A stretch of 50,470 nucleotides of DNA from Clostridiales bacterium (GCA_004554085.1 SFNY01000013.1:1-50470); one strand, 5' to 3'. Counted from the stretch's first letter, positions 32,816 through 44,182 are shown. A program made the numbers and translations. The notes: a model not told the origin generated them from the sequence alone.

Positions 32816-33694
32816 ATGAAGGAATTTGTCTGCAAGCTGTGTCCCCGGAACTGCGGCGCGCTGCGGGGAGAGAAGGGCAGAGGTCGCTGCGGCATGGGCG
32901 CGGAGCCGAGAATCGCCCGCGCAGCGCCCCATTACGACGAGGAGCCGGTCATTTCCGGCACCCGTGGCGCGGGTACGGTGTTCTTTTCCGGTTGCAGCCT
33001 GCAATGCTGCTTCTGCCAGAACTACGGGCTGTCGCACGAGGGCTTCGGAAAGACCGTGAGTGTCTCTCGCCTGCGGGAAATCTACTTTGAGCTGATTTCT
33101 CAGGGCGTGCACAACATCGACCTGGTCAATCCCACCCACTTTGCCAACGCAATCTATGAATCGCTGGAGGGCGGGCTTCCGGTGCCGGTGGTGTGGAACA
33201 GCGGCGGCTACGAGAAGGTGGAGACGCTCAAGCGCTTCGAGGGCCGCGTGCAGGTGTACCTGCCCGATCTCAAGTACATCCGAGCTGATTCCGCCCGGAG
33301 GTACTCCGGCGCGGCGGACTACTTCGAGTACGCTGCCCCCGCCATCAGGGAGATGCTGCGCCAGACCGGCCCGGTGGAGCTGGACGAGGACGGCGTGATC
33401 CGCCGGGGAACCATCATCCGACACCTGATCCTGCCGGGCTGCGCGGAGGAATCGGTGCAGATTCTGGACTACATCCACGACGAGCTGCCCGGGGCGTGGG
33501 TGAGCCTGATGGCACAGTACCTGCCCTTCGGCGACGCGGCGGGTGTGGACGAGCTGGGTCGCAGGCTGACGCAGGAGGAGTACGACCGGGTGGCCGACCA
33601 CCTGCTGGAGCTGGGCATGGAGGACGGCTTTATTCAGGAACTCTCGTCGTCGGACGAGAAATACATCCCGAAATTCGATCTGTCGGGCGTATGA
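32816..33694 (+). CDS. Radical SAM protein of the PflX/COG1313 type
   Basis: A 292-residue Fe-S protein. An N-terminal Cys cluster (CKLCPRNCG, then GRCGMG) precedes the radical SAM motif FFSGCSLQCCFCQN (CxxxCxxC, near residue 62), which binds the 4Fe-4S cluster that cleaves S-adenosylmethionine. It resembles pyruvate formate-lyase activating-enzyme-like proteins of unknown substrate (COG1313). No glycyl radical enzyme gene is adjacent, so the substrate is unknown. The start at 32816 is 22 codons into an AT-rich leader behind parS site 3 with GGAGTAAATATAT upstream. Confidence 0.87.
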   Translation: MKEFVCKLCPRNCGALRGEKGRGRCGMGAEPRIARAAPHYDEEPVISGTRGAGTVFFSGCSLQCCFCQNYGLSHEGFGKTVSVSRLREIYFELISQGVHNIDLVNPTHFANAIYESLEGGLPVPVVWNSGGYEKVETLKRFEGRVQVYLPDLKYIRADSARRYSGAADYFEYAAPAIREMLRQTGPVELDEDGVIRRGTIIRHLILPGCAEESVQILDYIHDELPGAWVSLMAQYLPFGDAAGVDELGRRLTQEEYDRVADHLLELGMEDGFIQELSSSDEKYIPKFDLSGV

Positions 33695-33725
33695 AGCCCG
33701 GATACAAAGGAGAACGCTTTTAACG

Positions 33726-34538
33726 ATGGAACTTCGCTTTTCACCGCTGTTCAGCGGCTCGAGCGGCAACGCAATCTATGTGGGCTGCGGCGATACCCAC
33801 CTGCTGGTGGACGCGGGGCTGTCCGGCACGCGCATCACAAACGAATTGGCGCGCATCGGCGTGCATCCCGGCATGCTGACGGCCATCCTGACCACCCACG
33901 AGCACGTGGACCATGTGCGCGGCGTGGGCATCCTGTCCCGCAAGTACAACCTGCCCATCTACGCCACCGAGGGCACCTGGGAGGGCATGGCGGACAAGGT
34001 GGGGTCAGTGGAGTCCAGAAACCGCTGCATCCTCACGCCGGAGCAGGACTTCTACATCGGCGAGATGAACGTCACGCCCTTTTCCACGCCCCACGACGCA
34101 AATCAGCCCGTGGGCCTGAGCTTTTCCTGTGGCGGAGCGCGCTTTTCCATCGCAACCGACCTGGGCTGCATCAAAAAGGGCTGGTTCAAGTACGTCTGCG
34201 GCTCGGATGCGGTGCTGCTGGAGTCGAATTACGACCCGGACATGCTCCAGGCCGGCTCCTATCCCTACGCGTTGAAGCACCGGATCCTGTCCAACCGGGG
34301 CCATCTGTGCAACGAGGACGCGGGGAGGTGCGCGGCAGAGCTGGTGAAGGGCGGCGCGCGGCACATCGTGCTGGGGCATCTGAGCAAGGAGAACAACTTC
34401 CCGGAGCTGGCGCGGCGCTGCACCGAGGACGCGCTGCGGGCGAATGGCATCGTGCCGGGCAAGGACGTGCGGCTGGACGTGGCGAGCCGCGACGGCGTGA
34501 CCGGCATCTTCGGAATTTCCTGCGGCTTCAGCCGCTGA
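33726..34538 (+). CDS. MBL-fold metallohydrolase (YycJ/WalJ-like)
   Basis: A 270-residue beta-lactamase-fold protein. The metal motif TTHEHVDHVRG (near residue 58) is intact, with further ligands in STPHD and the late GHLSKENN. N-terminal FSPLFSGSSGNAIYV is typical of the YycJ/WalJ family, proposed to act as an exonuclease linked to replication and mismatch repair, and encoded in walRK operons of Bacilli. Here it sits instead between a radical SAM gene and a membrane protein gene, with 31- and 16-base gaps. The start follows GGAGAACGCTTTTAACG. Confidence 0.9.
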   Translation: MELRFSPLFSGSSGNAIYVGCGDTHLLVDAGLSGTRITNELARIGVHPGMLTAILTTHEHVDHVRGVGILSRKYNLPIYATEGTWEGMADKVGSVESRNRCILTPEQDFYIGEMNVTPFSTPHDANQPVGLSFSCGGARFSIATDLGCIKKGWFKYVCGSDAVLLESNYDPDMLQAGSYPYALKHRILSNRGHLCNEDAGRCAAELVKGGARHIVLGHLSKENNFPELARRCTEDALRANGIVPGKDVRLDVASRDGVTGIFGISCGFSR

Positions 34539-34554
34539 GCGAGGGGAGAGAAGT

Positions 34555-35640
34555 ATGAATCGACGATTGATGCGGCCCGCGGCGGCGCTGTTTCCACTGG
34601 CGGCGCTGATCGCGGCAGCGATGGGAAGCGCGCTGGTTGGGCGGCTGATGCTGCTGTATTACGCGCTGCAATTGTTCACGCTCTGCGCGGTGGACTGCTT
34701 CCGCAACGGCGCAGCCCGGGAAGCCGGCGTGCGCAGGGCGGACAGGCGCTTTGGCGGGGGAATCACCCAACTCGTGCTGGGAACCGGACTGCTGCTGGCG
34801 GCGCTGCTGCTGTGCCCGGAGCTGAAGCCGCACTTCAATGCGGGTTTGTTTGCGGCGGCGGGCTGCGTGACGCTGGAGCAGCTCTTCGAGGAGCGCATGT
34901 ATGCGCTGGGACGGCGCGTGGACGGCGTGGTGCTCAGCACAATCGCGAACCTGCTGCTGGTTGCGGGCCTATTGCTGGATGGCGCCGGGGGTGTGGAAGT
35001 GAACCTGCCAGTGGCCCTGGACGCGCCCTTTACGCTGGGCGGTGCAGCGCTGGGCGTGCTGATCGCACTGGGAACGGCCTATCTGGTGGAACCGGCCCAT
35101 GGATTCTCATTCAAGCCGGTGAATCTGGCGCTGATGCCCCGATCCTGCGCGCAGACGCTGCTCTATCCTGCGGCGGCGCTGGAGATTTGCACTGTCCTGC
35201 CGGAAAATGTGCGAAAAGGTTTTGCCGGACTGGAACCGCTGCTCTACGGTCTGATCCTCTGGAGGCTGGCACGTACCACCTGTCGCTGCACGGACGAGGA
35301 ATCCCGCCCGCTGAACCTGCTGCTGGTTGTGCTGTTGGCAATTCCGACGGCAATCGGCGCGGTTTTCCCGGAACTGATTCTCTGCGGCCTGCCGCTGGTT
35401 TCTTTCGCAGCCGCAGCCGCGCTGGCGGCGCTCTGCGCGGGCGCAGTGTTCTGCGCGCCTGCGTGGAGATATTGGATGGGCTTTGCGCTGGTGCTGGGTG
35501 CGGACGCGCTGCTGGTGCTGAAACCGTTGCCGGAGATGTGGAACATGGCCGCTGGCTGCGCCTGCTGCCTCATCGCGGTGGCTCTCAACCTCCACAAGGC
35601 CTTCCTGCGCAAAGCCAAGCGACCGGAGCCGCGATTCTGA
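34555..35640 (+). CDS. Polytopic membrane protein of unknown function
   Basis: A 361-residue, Ala/Leu-rich protein with about nine or ten predicted membrane helices and no recognisable catalytic motif. A conserved-looking inter-helix segment reads FEERMYALGRRVDG; several Cys lie near the end (AAGCACCLIAVA). The codon use and GC content match neighbours. It follows the WalJ-like gene by 16 bases (GAGGGGAGAAGT ribosome site) and ends in a strong terminator, so the two probably share an mRNA. I do not recognise a family. Confidence 0.75.
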   Translation: MNRRLMRPAAALFPLAALIAAAMGSALVGRLMLLYYALQLFTLCAVDCFRNGAAREAGVRRADRRFGGGITQLVLGTGLLLAALLLCPELKPHFNAGLFAAAGCVTLEQLFEERMYALGRRVDGVVLSTIANLLLVAGLLLDGAGGVEVNLPVALDAPFTLGGAALGVLIALGTAYLVEPAHGFSFKPVNLALMPRSCAQTLLYPAAALEICTVLPENVRKGFAGLEPLLYGLILWRLARTTCRCTDEESRPLNLLLVVLLAIPTAIGAVFPELILCGLPLVSFAAAAALAALCAGAVFCAPAWRYWMGFALVLGADALLVLKPLPEMWNMAAGCACCLIAVALNLHKAFLRKAKRPEPRF

Positions 35641-35652
35641 GAAGATAAAACG

Positions 35653-35683
35653 AAAAAACCGACGCGAATGCGCCGGTTTTTTT
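35653..35683 (+). terminator. Intrinsic terminator after the membrane protein gene
   Basis: AAAAAACCGACGC-GAAT-GCGCCGGTTTTTTT: an 8-bp or longer stem with one mismatch, with an A-tract before and T-tract after, so it could act in both directions. Confidence 0.9.
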
Positions 35684-35844
35684 CGTCGGCGGATGGCATG
35701 CACGCCGATGAATTATCTTTGGGAGAAGGAAGGAGAATGTGAAGTTTTATCACTTTACTATCCTACTATACCACATTTTGGGTCAAAAGTCAAGACTTGT
35801 ATTTCCTTTCATATGGGTGTATTGAATATACAGGAGGTGTTTTT

Positions 35845-36732
35845 ATGGAAGGAATTGGAATGACCGCGCGGGTGAGCGCCTTCGCGCGGGCAATGCATGC
35901 CCGCAATCGCGACCAGGTGTACCTTGACCCGCTGGCGGAGAAGCTTTTGTCTCCGTCGGAGATGCAGGAGATTGCATCGAGCATGTCGCAGGGCATTGGC
36001 TTCTTTTGTCCGGGCTTTCAGGGAACACCGGAGGAGGGCCTGCGCTGGATCGTGGAGCACCAGCTCGCGCCATCGCCGCTGGGCAGGGCCGCGTTTGCGG
36101 AGTCGGCGCTGGAGCAGTCCGGCGCACGGCAGTACCTGATCCTCGCGGCGGGGCTGGACAGCTTCGGCCTGCGTCTGCCGGACTGGGCGTGGGACATGGA
36201 GATCTTCGAGCTGGATCTGCCGGGGCCGTCCCGGGACAAACGAGCGCGCATCGCGGCAGCGGGGCTGACTGTGCCGGAGAACCTGCACCTCCTCGAGGGC
36301 GACCTCTCGGATGCCAATTGGATGGATGCGCTGCGGACGCACCCGGCGTTCGATCCTGAAAGGATCAGCTTTTGCAGCCTGCTGGGCATCGTCTACTACC
36401 TGAAGCCGGAGGACTTTCGCGCGCTGCTGCGACAGCTTGCAAAGGTACTGCCCGCAGGCAGCCGCATCGCCATGGATTATCCCGCCCGGAATCCCTCCGC
36501 GCAGTTTGACCGACAGTCTGCGCTGGCACGGGGCGCGGGCGAGGCCATGCAGGCGGCCTACACCCGGCAGGAGATGGAAAAACTGCTGCAAAGCGCGGGC
36601 TTCCGGGTGGAAAGGGACATGAATCCCGCTGAGATCACCGAAACCTATTTCGCACCCTATAACTTACGCAACCCCGACCATCCCATCAATGCCGCCGAGA
36701 ACGTGAATTACTGCCTGGCGGAGCGTATTTGA
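35845..36732 (+). CDS. Class I SAM-dependent methyltransferase (leucine carboxyl methyltransferase-like)
   Basis: A 295-residue methyltransferase. ATG 35845 is seven bases after AGGAGG, so a longer reading from 35797 is rejected. Motif I is LILAAGLDSFGLRLP (near residue 97), with the acidic loop FELDLPGPSRDKR and a GDLSD motif, which fits the PF04072 (LCM/PpmP-type) family often tied to O-methylation of carboxylates in polyketides or small molecules. No biosynthetic genes are near, so the substrate is unknown. The AT-rich upstream gap 35684-35844 is unlike the flanking GC-rich genes. Confidence 0.83.
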   Translation: MEGIGMTARVSAFARAMHARNRDQVYLDPLAEKLLSPSEMQEIASSMSQGIGFFCPGFQGTPEEGLRWIVEHQLAPSPLGRAAFAESALEQSGARQYLILAAGLDSFGLRLPDWAWDMEIFELDLPGPSRDKRARIAAAGLTVPENLHLLEGDLSDANWMDALRTHPAFDPERISFCSLLGIVYYLKPEDFRALLRQLAKVLPAGSRIAMDYPARNPSAQFDRQSALARGAGEAMQAAYTRQEMEKLLQSAGFRVERDMNPAEITETYFAPYNLRNPDHPINAAENVNYCLAERI

Positions 36733-36742
36733 GAGGTATTCT

Positions 36743-36876
36743 TCAAAACCAGACGAAAGAAATCAAGTCCATTCTTGCCGGACTTGATTTCGGGCTTACG
36801 GCGATCCTAAGTATAGAAAAGAAACACAGAGTGCCTATCCCTCTGATCTATGGGGATAGGCACTCGTTCGCATAAA
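36743..36876. repeat. Family 2 hairpin repeat, locus B, unit 1
   Basis: CCAGACGAAAG, then AAATCAAGTCC-ATTCTTGCC-GGACTTGATTT (36760-36790), a 38-base linker with GTATAGAAAAGAAACACAG, then AGTGCCTATCCC-TCTGATCTAT-GGGGATAGGCACT (36830-36864) and CGTTCGC. It lies ten bases after the methyltransferase stop. Confidence 0.88.
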
Positions 36877-36910
36877 CGCCGGCAGGCATGTGCCACTGGC
36901 GGCTCGCCAG

Positions 36911-36940
36911 TCGGCTGGGTGAGGGCACCCCGCCCTACGG
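36911..36940. repeat. REP-like palindrome between two family 2 units
   Basis: GGGTG-AGGG-CACCC followed by CGCCCTACGG: the same layout as the palindromes at 7401 but with a GGGTG stem in place of GGGATG. Confidence 0.6.
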
Positions 36941-36970
36941 CTGTGCGGAGAGAGCCTAGCGGCAATTATC

Positions 36971-37105
36971 CAAAAACCAGACGAAAGAAATCAAGTCCAT
37001 TCTTGCCGGACTTGATTTCGGGCTTACGGCGATTCTAAGTATAGAAAAGAAACACAGAGTGCCTATCCCTCTGATCTATGGGGATAGGCACTCGTTCGCT
37101 TAAAC
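36971..37105. repeat. Family 2 hairpin repeat, locus B, unit 2
   Basis: A direct duplicate of unit 1, about 228 bases downstream, differing by about one base in the linker (GCGATT in place of GCGATC) over some 125 bases. It ends 33 bases before the gdhA stop. Confidence 0.88.
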
Positions 37106-37137
37106 CGCGAAGCGTTGTGCCAGCGGCGGCTCGCCGC

Positions 37138-38484
<1,347 letters not shown>

Positions 38485-38532
38485 TCACATTCCTCCCCAT
38501 TGAGTAAAAGTATATTTGGAATTTGCTTTTCA

Positions 38533-38561
38533 AGTATACTCCCATTTTTTACGCTTGTCCA
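38533..38561 (-). promoter_or_regulatory. gdhA promoter
   Basis: On the minus strand TGGACA (38556-38561) and TATACT (38533-38538) with a 17-base spacer, 49 bases upstream of the ATG. Confidence 0.72.
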
Positions 38562-38722
38562 TAGTCGCGCATGTTATTATTTTGCGACAAATCAGGAGAT
38601 GAAACTGCAATTTCAACAAAAAGAATGTTAAAGCATGTGCAGGATTGCACTTTTTGACGGGTTATCCTGCAATTTAGCACACAAAAATTTTGTCCATGGT
38701 GCAGTGCGCACAGGTTTTTCCC

Positions 38723-38751
38723 TTGCAATGCGCCGCTTTTGCGGTTATACT
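38723..38751 (+). promoter_or_regulatory. asnA promoter
   Basis: TTGCAA (38723-38728), 17 bases, TATACT (38746-38751), 28 bases before the ATG. The promoter and AGGAGG ribosome site are intact although the gene is broken. Confidence 0.72.
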
Positions 38752-38778
38752 GTATAGAGCAACGACAGGAGGACGCAC

Positions 38779-39713
38779 ATGAACAAGATCTACATTCCCG
38801 AGGGCTACCGCGCGCCGCTGAGCGTGTACGATATGCAGGTGGCCATTGAATTCATCAAGCACAACTTTCAGAAGGAGCTGGCCTACGCGCTGAACCTGCG
38901 CCGGGTGTCCGCGCCGCTGTTCGTCAAGGAGTCCTCCGGTCTGAACGACAACCTCAACGGCTATGAGCGCCCGGTCTCCTTCGATGTGCCCGCCGTGGGC
39001 GAGGAGGGCCAGGTGGTGCACTCGCTGGCCAAGTGGAAGCGCTTCGCCCTGAAGAAGTACGACTTCCGCGTGGGCAAGGGCATCTATACCGATATGAACG
39101 CCATCCGCAGGGATGAGGCCTTGGACAACCTGCACTCCGTCTACGTGGATCAGTGGGAATTTGCGACGTCAGCGAGCGCCTCAATCGCGAATACTCCAGC
39201 ATCCACGTCAAGCTCAACCGCGGCATGGCTGCCATCACCACCCAGGAGCTGGAGGACATGTTCCCCGATATTCCCGATTCCTCCCAGCGCGAGAGCGCCT
39301 ATCTGGAAAAGACGAAGACCGCGCTCATCATGCAGATCGGCGGCAAGCTTCGCTCCGGCAAGCCCCACGATGGCCGAGCGCCTGACTACGATGACTGGGC
39401 GCTCAACGGCGACATCCTCTTCTGGAACGACGTGCTCGGCCGCGCCTTCGAGATCTCCTCCATGGGCGTGCGCGTGGACGCGGAGTCCCTCGCAAGGCAG
39501 CTCAAGCTCGCCGGCTGCGAGGAGCGCGCAAACCTGCCCTTCCATCGGATGCTCCTCAATGATGAGCTGCCCCTCACCATCGGCGGCGGCATCGGCCAGA
39601 GCCGACTCTGCATGCTCATGATCGGCTGCGCACACATCGGCGAGGTCCAGTCCAGCATCTGGGACAAGGCCACCATGGACGCCTGCGAACGCGCCGGTGT
39701 GCTGCTGCTGTAG
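38779..39713 (+). pseudogene. asnA: Aspartate-ammonia ligase AsnA, frameshifted with internal deletion
   Basis: AsnA makes asparagine from aspartate, ammonia and ATP. Frame 1 codes the N-terminal part (NLRRVSAPLF, HSLAKWKRFALKKYDF, GKGIYTDMNAIRRDE, LHSVYVDQWE) up to about 39160. There the homologous reading continues in frame 3 (CDVSERLNREYSS, ITTQELEDMFPD, RAPDYDDW, GGGIGQSRLCM) to the stop at 39713. Compared with my memory of clostridial AsnA (about 335 residues), some 22 codons after VDQW are missing and the frame is shifted. Either the gene is dead or the assembly dropped bases. Confidence 0.8.
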
Positions 39714-39720
39714 TGCGTTC

Positions 39721-40107
39721 GGGGTTACGCTCAGGGGGCACCGCCCCCTGAAACCCCTGCTTTAACGCACCGAAACCGTAGCGCTTACGCGCAGGTTTCG
39801 GCAGCGCCGGTGCAAATCCTTGATTTGCATCCGGGCTGGTCGCGGCTCCTGCGGAGACGCGACTGCTGTAGGGGAATGATTCCCCTAAGAACCCTCAATT
39901 AGGCGCATAATATGCGCCTTGGGGAGGAAATAAAGATAGGCTTCGTACAAAAGCCCATCCACTGCTTTCGTCTATGGCAGTGGATGGGCTTAAAATTTTA
40001 TTTCTGGCGCGCATTGCACGCCATATTTGGGATTCTTAAGGGACAATGTCCCTTAAGCAGGGGTTTCAGGGGACAGCGTCCCCTGAGCGTTCCCCCTGAG
40101 CGTCACC
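39721..40107. repeat. Family 1 mosaic palindromic repeat, copy 4 (longest; asnA-pepP junction)
   Basis: The ends are GGGGTTACGCTCAGGGGG (39721) and, inverted, GGGGTGACGCTCAGGGGG (to 40107), the latter containing the stop codon of the minus-strand peptidase. Inside: TCAGGGGGC..GCCCCCTGA (39731), CCGAAACC..GGTTTCGG (39770), TGCAAATC..GATTTGCA (39811), GTCGCG..CGCGAC (39839), TAGGGGAAT-G-ATTCCCCTA (39869), AGGCGCATA-A-TATGCGCCT (39901), AAGCCCATCCACTGC..GCAGTGGATGGGCTT (39951-39991), CTTAAGGGACA-A-TGTCCCTTAAG (40035) and CAGGGGAC-AGC-GTCCCCTG (40067). The 389-base gap is otherwise empty. Confidence 0.87.
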
Positions 40108-41176
40108 CCACGACGCAGAAATCGCGGCTTGCGAGGTTCAGGGTCTCGCAGCCGTCGTCGGTGACGACAACGAGGTCCTCGACGCGCACGCCGAAGTTGC
40201 CGGGCAGATAAATGCCGGGTTCAACGGAGAAGCACATGCCGGGGCGTGCGATGATCTGGCTGGTGGAGGAATTGTCGGGATGCTCGTGCACCTCCAGGCC
40301 GATGCCGTGGCCGGTGCGATGGATGAAGTACTTGCCGTAGCCCGCGTCCTCGATGACCTTGCGCGCGGCGCGGTCGAATTCGCACATGGGCAGGCCCGGT
40401 CGCACGGCGGCGCGTCCGGCCTCGTTGGCGCGGCGGCACACGTCGTAGACGCGGTTCTGCTCATCGGTGGCGGACTTGAAGAACACGGTGCGGGTCATGT
40501 CGCTGCAATAGCGCTTGTGCATCAGGCCCACGTCCAGAATCACCGCGTCGCCGGCCTTCAGGCGGGTCTCGTCGTTGTCGTGGTGCGGCTCCGCGCAGTT
40601 TGCGCCGAAGCAGCTGATGGGCGTGAAGCTGCCGCCCTCGCCGCCGACGGCCTTCGCGTTCTTCAGATACAGCTCCTCCAGCTCCAGTTCCGTCATGCCC
40701 TCGCAAAGGCCCGCGATGGTGCGCGCAATCGCCTCGTCGTTCATGCGGGAGGACGCACGCATCAGCGCAATCTCCTCCGCATCCTTGCACATGCGCGCGT
40801 CGTCCACCGGTGCGCTGCCCACCACCGGAACCATCCCCGGCAGGGCCTCCATCAAGCGGATCGTGAACTGGCTCGGCCAGGTCTTGTCCACGCCCAGCTT
40901 GCCCGGCTTCACAGAGGCCGACAGCAGCGCAATCGGATCCTCCGTGTCGTCAAATTCCGCCAGCGGCACGTCCACATTTCCGTTCAGGGCGAACAGACGG
41001 TTGGCAAACAGCCTGATCTCGCCGTTTGTGTTCAAATACAGAGCGAACATACGTTCGCCGGGCGCGACCATCGTTCCGGTGAGGTAATAGACCGACAGCG
41101 GGGAGGTCACCAGAATCTGATCGAGGCCACAGGCGGCCATGTTTTCTCTTACGCGGTTGATGCGGGAAGTATTCAT
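40103..41176 (-). CDS. M24 family metallopeptidase (Xaa-Pro aminopeptidase/prolidase-like)
   Basis: A 357-residue cytosolic peptidase. The creatinase-like N-domain (residues 1-125) precedes the pita-bread catalytic domain, whose five metal ligands can be placed: Asp in VILDVGL, Asp in CSDMTRTVFF, His in RTGHGIGLEVHEHP, Glu in SVEPGIY and Glu in VRVEDL. Members remove an N-terminal residue before proline or cleave Xaa-Pro dipeptides. The stop codon lies in the terminal inverted repeat of the family 1 element. It follows the dCMP deaminase gene by 42 bases. Confidence 0.92.
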   Translation of the reverse strand: MNTSRINRVRENMAACGLDQILVTSPLSVYYLTGTMVAPGERMFALYLNTNGEIRLFANRLFALNGNVDVPLAEFDDTEDPIALLSASVKPGKLGVDKTWPSQFTIRLMEALPGMVPVVGSAPVDDARMCKDAEEIALMRASSRMNDEAIARTIAGLCEGMTELELEELYLKNAKAVGGEGGSFTPISCFGANCAEPHHDNDETRLKAGDAVILDVGLMHKRYCSDMTRTVFFKSATDEQNRVYDVCRRANEAGRAAVRPGLPMCEFDRAARKVIEDAGYGKYFIHRTGHGIGLEVHEHPDNSSTSQIIARPGMCFSVEPGIYLPGNFGVRVEDLVVVTDDGCETLNLASRDFCVVG

Positions 41177-41218
41177 TGTTCTTTCTCCTTAGATATGTAG
41201 TCTGTGCGGAAGCGGGGG

Positions 41219-41668
41219 TCAGTCCTCGAAGCGCTCCAGCAGCACGCCGCCCTCGTTGAGCATCTCCACGGCGAAGTCGTCGGGATAGCCGTGCTTGTAC
41301 ACCACGCGCTTGATGCCGGAATTGACGATCATCTTCGCGCAGATCACGCAGGGCTGGTGGGTGCAGTAGAGGGTCGCGCCGTCGATGCTGCTGCCCAGCT
41401 TCGCGGCCTGGATGATGGCGTTCTGCTCGGCATGGATGGCGTAGCAGGTCTCCGCGTGGGTGCCCGAGGGAATGCCCCGCTTCTTGCGCAGGCACTCGCC
41501 GCGCTCCACGCAGGTCTTGATGCCCGCGGGCGCACCGTTGTAGCCCGTGGTCACGATGCGCTTGTTCTTCACGATCACCGCGCCAATCTTCCGGTCCGGC
41601 TGATAGCAGCTCGCCCAGCCCGAGATCACTCCCGCCAGCTCCATAAAGCGCGCGTCCCACTTGTCCAT
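41219..41668 (-). CDS. Deoxycytidylate (dCMP) deaminase, ComEB-like
   Basis: A 149-residue zinc deaminase that converts dCMP to dUMP for dTTP synthesis. The zinc motifs are HAEQNAII (His and catalytic Glu, near residue 81) and TLYCTHQPCVICAKMI (two Cys); the front segment RKIGAVIVKNKRIVTTGYNG is typical. ATG 41668 is eight bases after AGGAGG, so the longer reading to 41743 is rejected. A TATAAT -10 box lies on the minus strand at 41705-41710 without a good -35. It is divergent from groES. Confidence 0.93.
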   Translation of the reverse strand: MDKWDARFMELAGVISGWASCYQPDRKIGAVIVKNKRIVTTGYNGAPAGIKTCVERGECLRKKRGIPSGTHAETCYAIHAEQNAIIQAAKLGSSIDGATLYCTHQPCVICAKMIVNSGIKRVVYKHGYPDDFAVEMLNEGGVLLERFED

Positions 41669-41773
41669 CGCTCTCGCCTCCTGATTTGTGCATTCATATT
41701 TACAATTATAACGTATTTCTTGAAATCTGCACGCCGAATCCAAAACTTAACAGAAAAATGGTGCTCCAGGGGC

Positions 41774-41802
41774 TTGCATTTTCCATAGAAAATGGTTAAA
41801 CT
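41774..41802 (+). promoter_or_regulatory. groESL promoter
   Basis: TTGCAT (41774-41779), 17 bases, TAAACT (41797-41802), directly upstream of the CIRCE operator. Confidence 0.82.
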
Positions 41803-41816
41803 ATCACCTGTAAGCG

Positions 41817-41843
41817 TTAGCACTCGGAATTCAAGAGTGCTAA
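41817..41843 (+). promoter_or_regulatory. CIRCE operator (HrcA binding site)
   Basis: TTAGCACTC, nine bases, GAGTGCTAA: a perfect CIRCE. It lies just after the expected transcription start, so HrcA would repress groESL until heat stress. Confidence 0.97.
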
Positions 41844-41874
41844 CAAACCCCAATACCAACAGGAGGAAACGAAT

Positions 41875-42159
41875 ATGACTATGAAGCCCCTGGGTGACCG
41901 CGTTGTCATCAAGAATATGGAAGCTGAAGAGACCACGAAGGGCGGCATCATTCTGACCGCTGCCGCGAAGGAAAAGCCGCTGATGGCGGAAGTCATCGCA
42001 GTCGGCCCCGGCGGAGTCGTGGACGGCAAGGAAGTCACGATGCAGGTGAAGGTCGGCGAAAAGGTGATCTACTCCAAGTACGCCGGCACCGAGGTCAAGC
42101 TGGACGGCGTGGAGTACATCATCGTCAAGCAGTCCGACATCCTGGCAGTGGTGGAGTGA
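41875..42159 (+). CDS. groES: Co-chaperonin GroES
   Basis: A 94-residue lid for the GroEL chamber. MKPLGDRVVIKNMEAEETTK and the mobile-loop region GGIILTAAAKEKP, then AVGPGG and VKVGEKVIYSKYAGTEVKLDG, are all as expected, and the length is normal. AGGAGGAAACGAAT precedes ATG 41875. Heat control by the CIRCE upstream. The link to groEL is interrupted by a palindromic element of about 205 bases that begins two bases after the stop. Confidence 0.98.
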   Translation: MTMKPLGDRVVIKNMEAEETTKGGIILTAAAKEKPLMAEVIAVGPGGVVDGKEVTMQVKVGEKVIYSKYAGTEVKLDGVEYIIVKQSDILAVVE

Positions 42160-42160
42160 C

Positions 42161-42364
42161 GGGGGAACGTCAGGGGCGCTGCCCCTGAAACCCCGCTTAA
42201 GGGCATGATGCCCTTAAGAATCCCCACATAAGGCGCACAATGTGCGCCTTGGAAAAAAATAAAAAATTATTTCAGGCGCGCAATGCGCGCCATACGGAGG
42301 GTTCCAAGGGGAATCATTCCCCTTGGCGGGAGTTTGAGGGCAGCGCCCTCAAGCGTAACCCCCC
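42161..42364. repeat. Family 1 mosaic palindromic repeat, copy 5 (inside the groES-groEL operon)
   Basis: Left end GGGGGAACGTCAGGGG, right end (inverted) GGGGGTTACGCTTGAGGG. Palindromes: TCAGGGGC-GC-TGCCCCTGA (42170), CTTAAGGGCA-TGA-TGCCCTTAAG (42196), AAGGCGCACA-A-TGTGCGCCTT (42230), GGCGCGC-AAT-GCGCGCC (42275), CCAAGGGGAA-TCA-TTCCCCTTGG (42304) and TTGAGGGC-A-GCGCCCTCAA (42334). The order and the AT-rich ATAAAAAATTATTT centre follow copy 1 closely. It leaves 24 bases before the groEL start, including the ribosome site. Confidence 0.9.
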
Positions 42365-42388
42365 TGAACGAGTAAGGAGGAAAAACTC

Positions 42389-44011
<1,623 letters not shown>

Positions 44012-44035
44012 GCAACGCTGGGCGTTGCATCCCAC

Positions 44036-44182
44036 AACGCTTCGCGGTTTTAGCGAACGAGTGCCTATCCCCATTGATCAAAGGGATAGGCACTCTGCAT
44101 TCCTTTTCTATAGCATCTTTTTCTGTGATCCCGAAATCCAGTCCGGCAAGAATGGACTGGATTTCTTACGTTTGTTCTGGAA
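44036..44182. repeat. Family 2 hairpin repeat, locus C (one unit, reverse orientation to B)
   Basis: GCGAACG, AGTGCCTATCCC-CATTGATCAAA-GGGATAGGCACT (44060-44094), linker CTGCATTCCTTTTCTATAG..CCCG, then AAATCCAGTCC-GGCAAGAAT-GGACTGGATTT (44134-44164) and CTTACGTTTGTTCTGG. It occupies the convergent groEL/DUF1697 junction. The H2 stem equals that of locus B, and the H1 stem that of locus A/D. Confidence 0.88.

Noticed and set aside
38779..39621. Frame 1 ORF read as one intact protein
   Set aside because: After about 39165 frame 1 becomes Ala/Ser/Thr/Pro-rich without homology, while conserved AsnA motifs continue in another frame.
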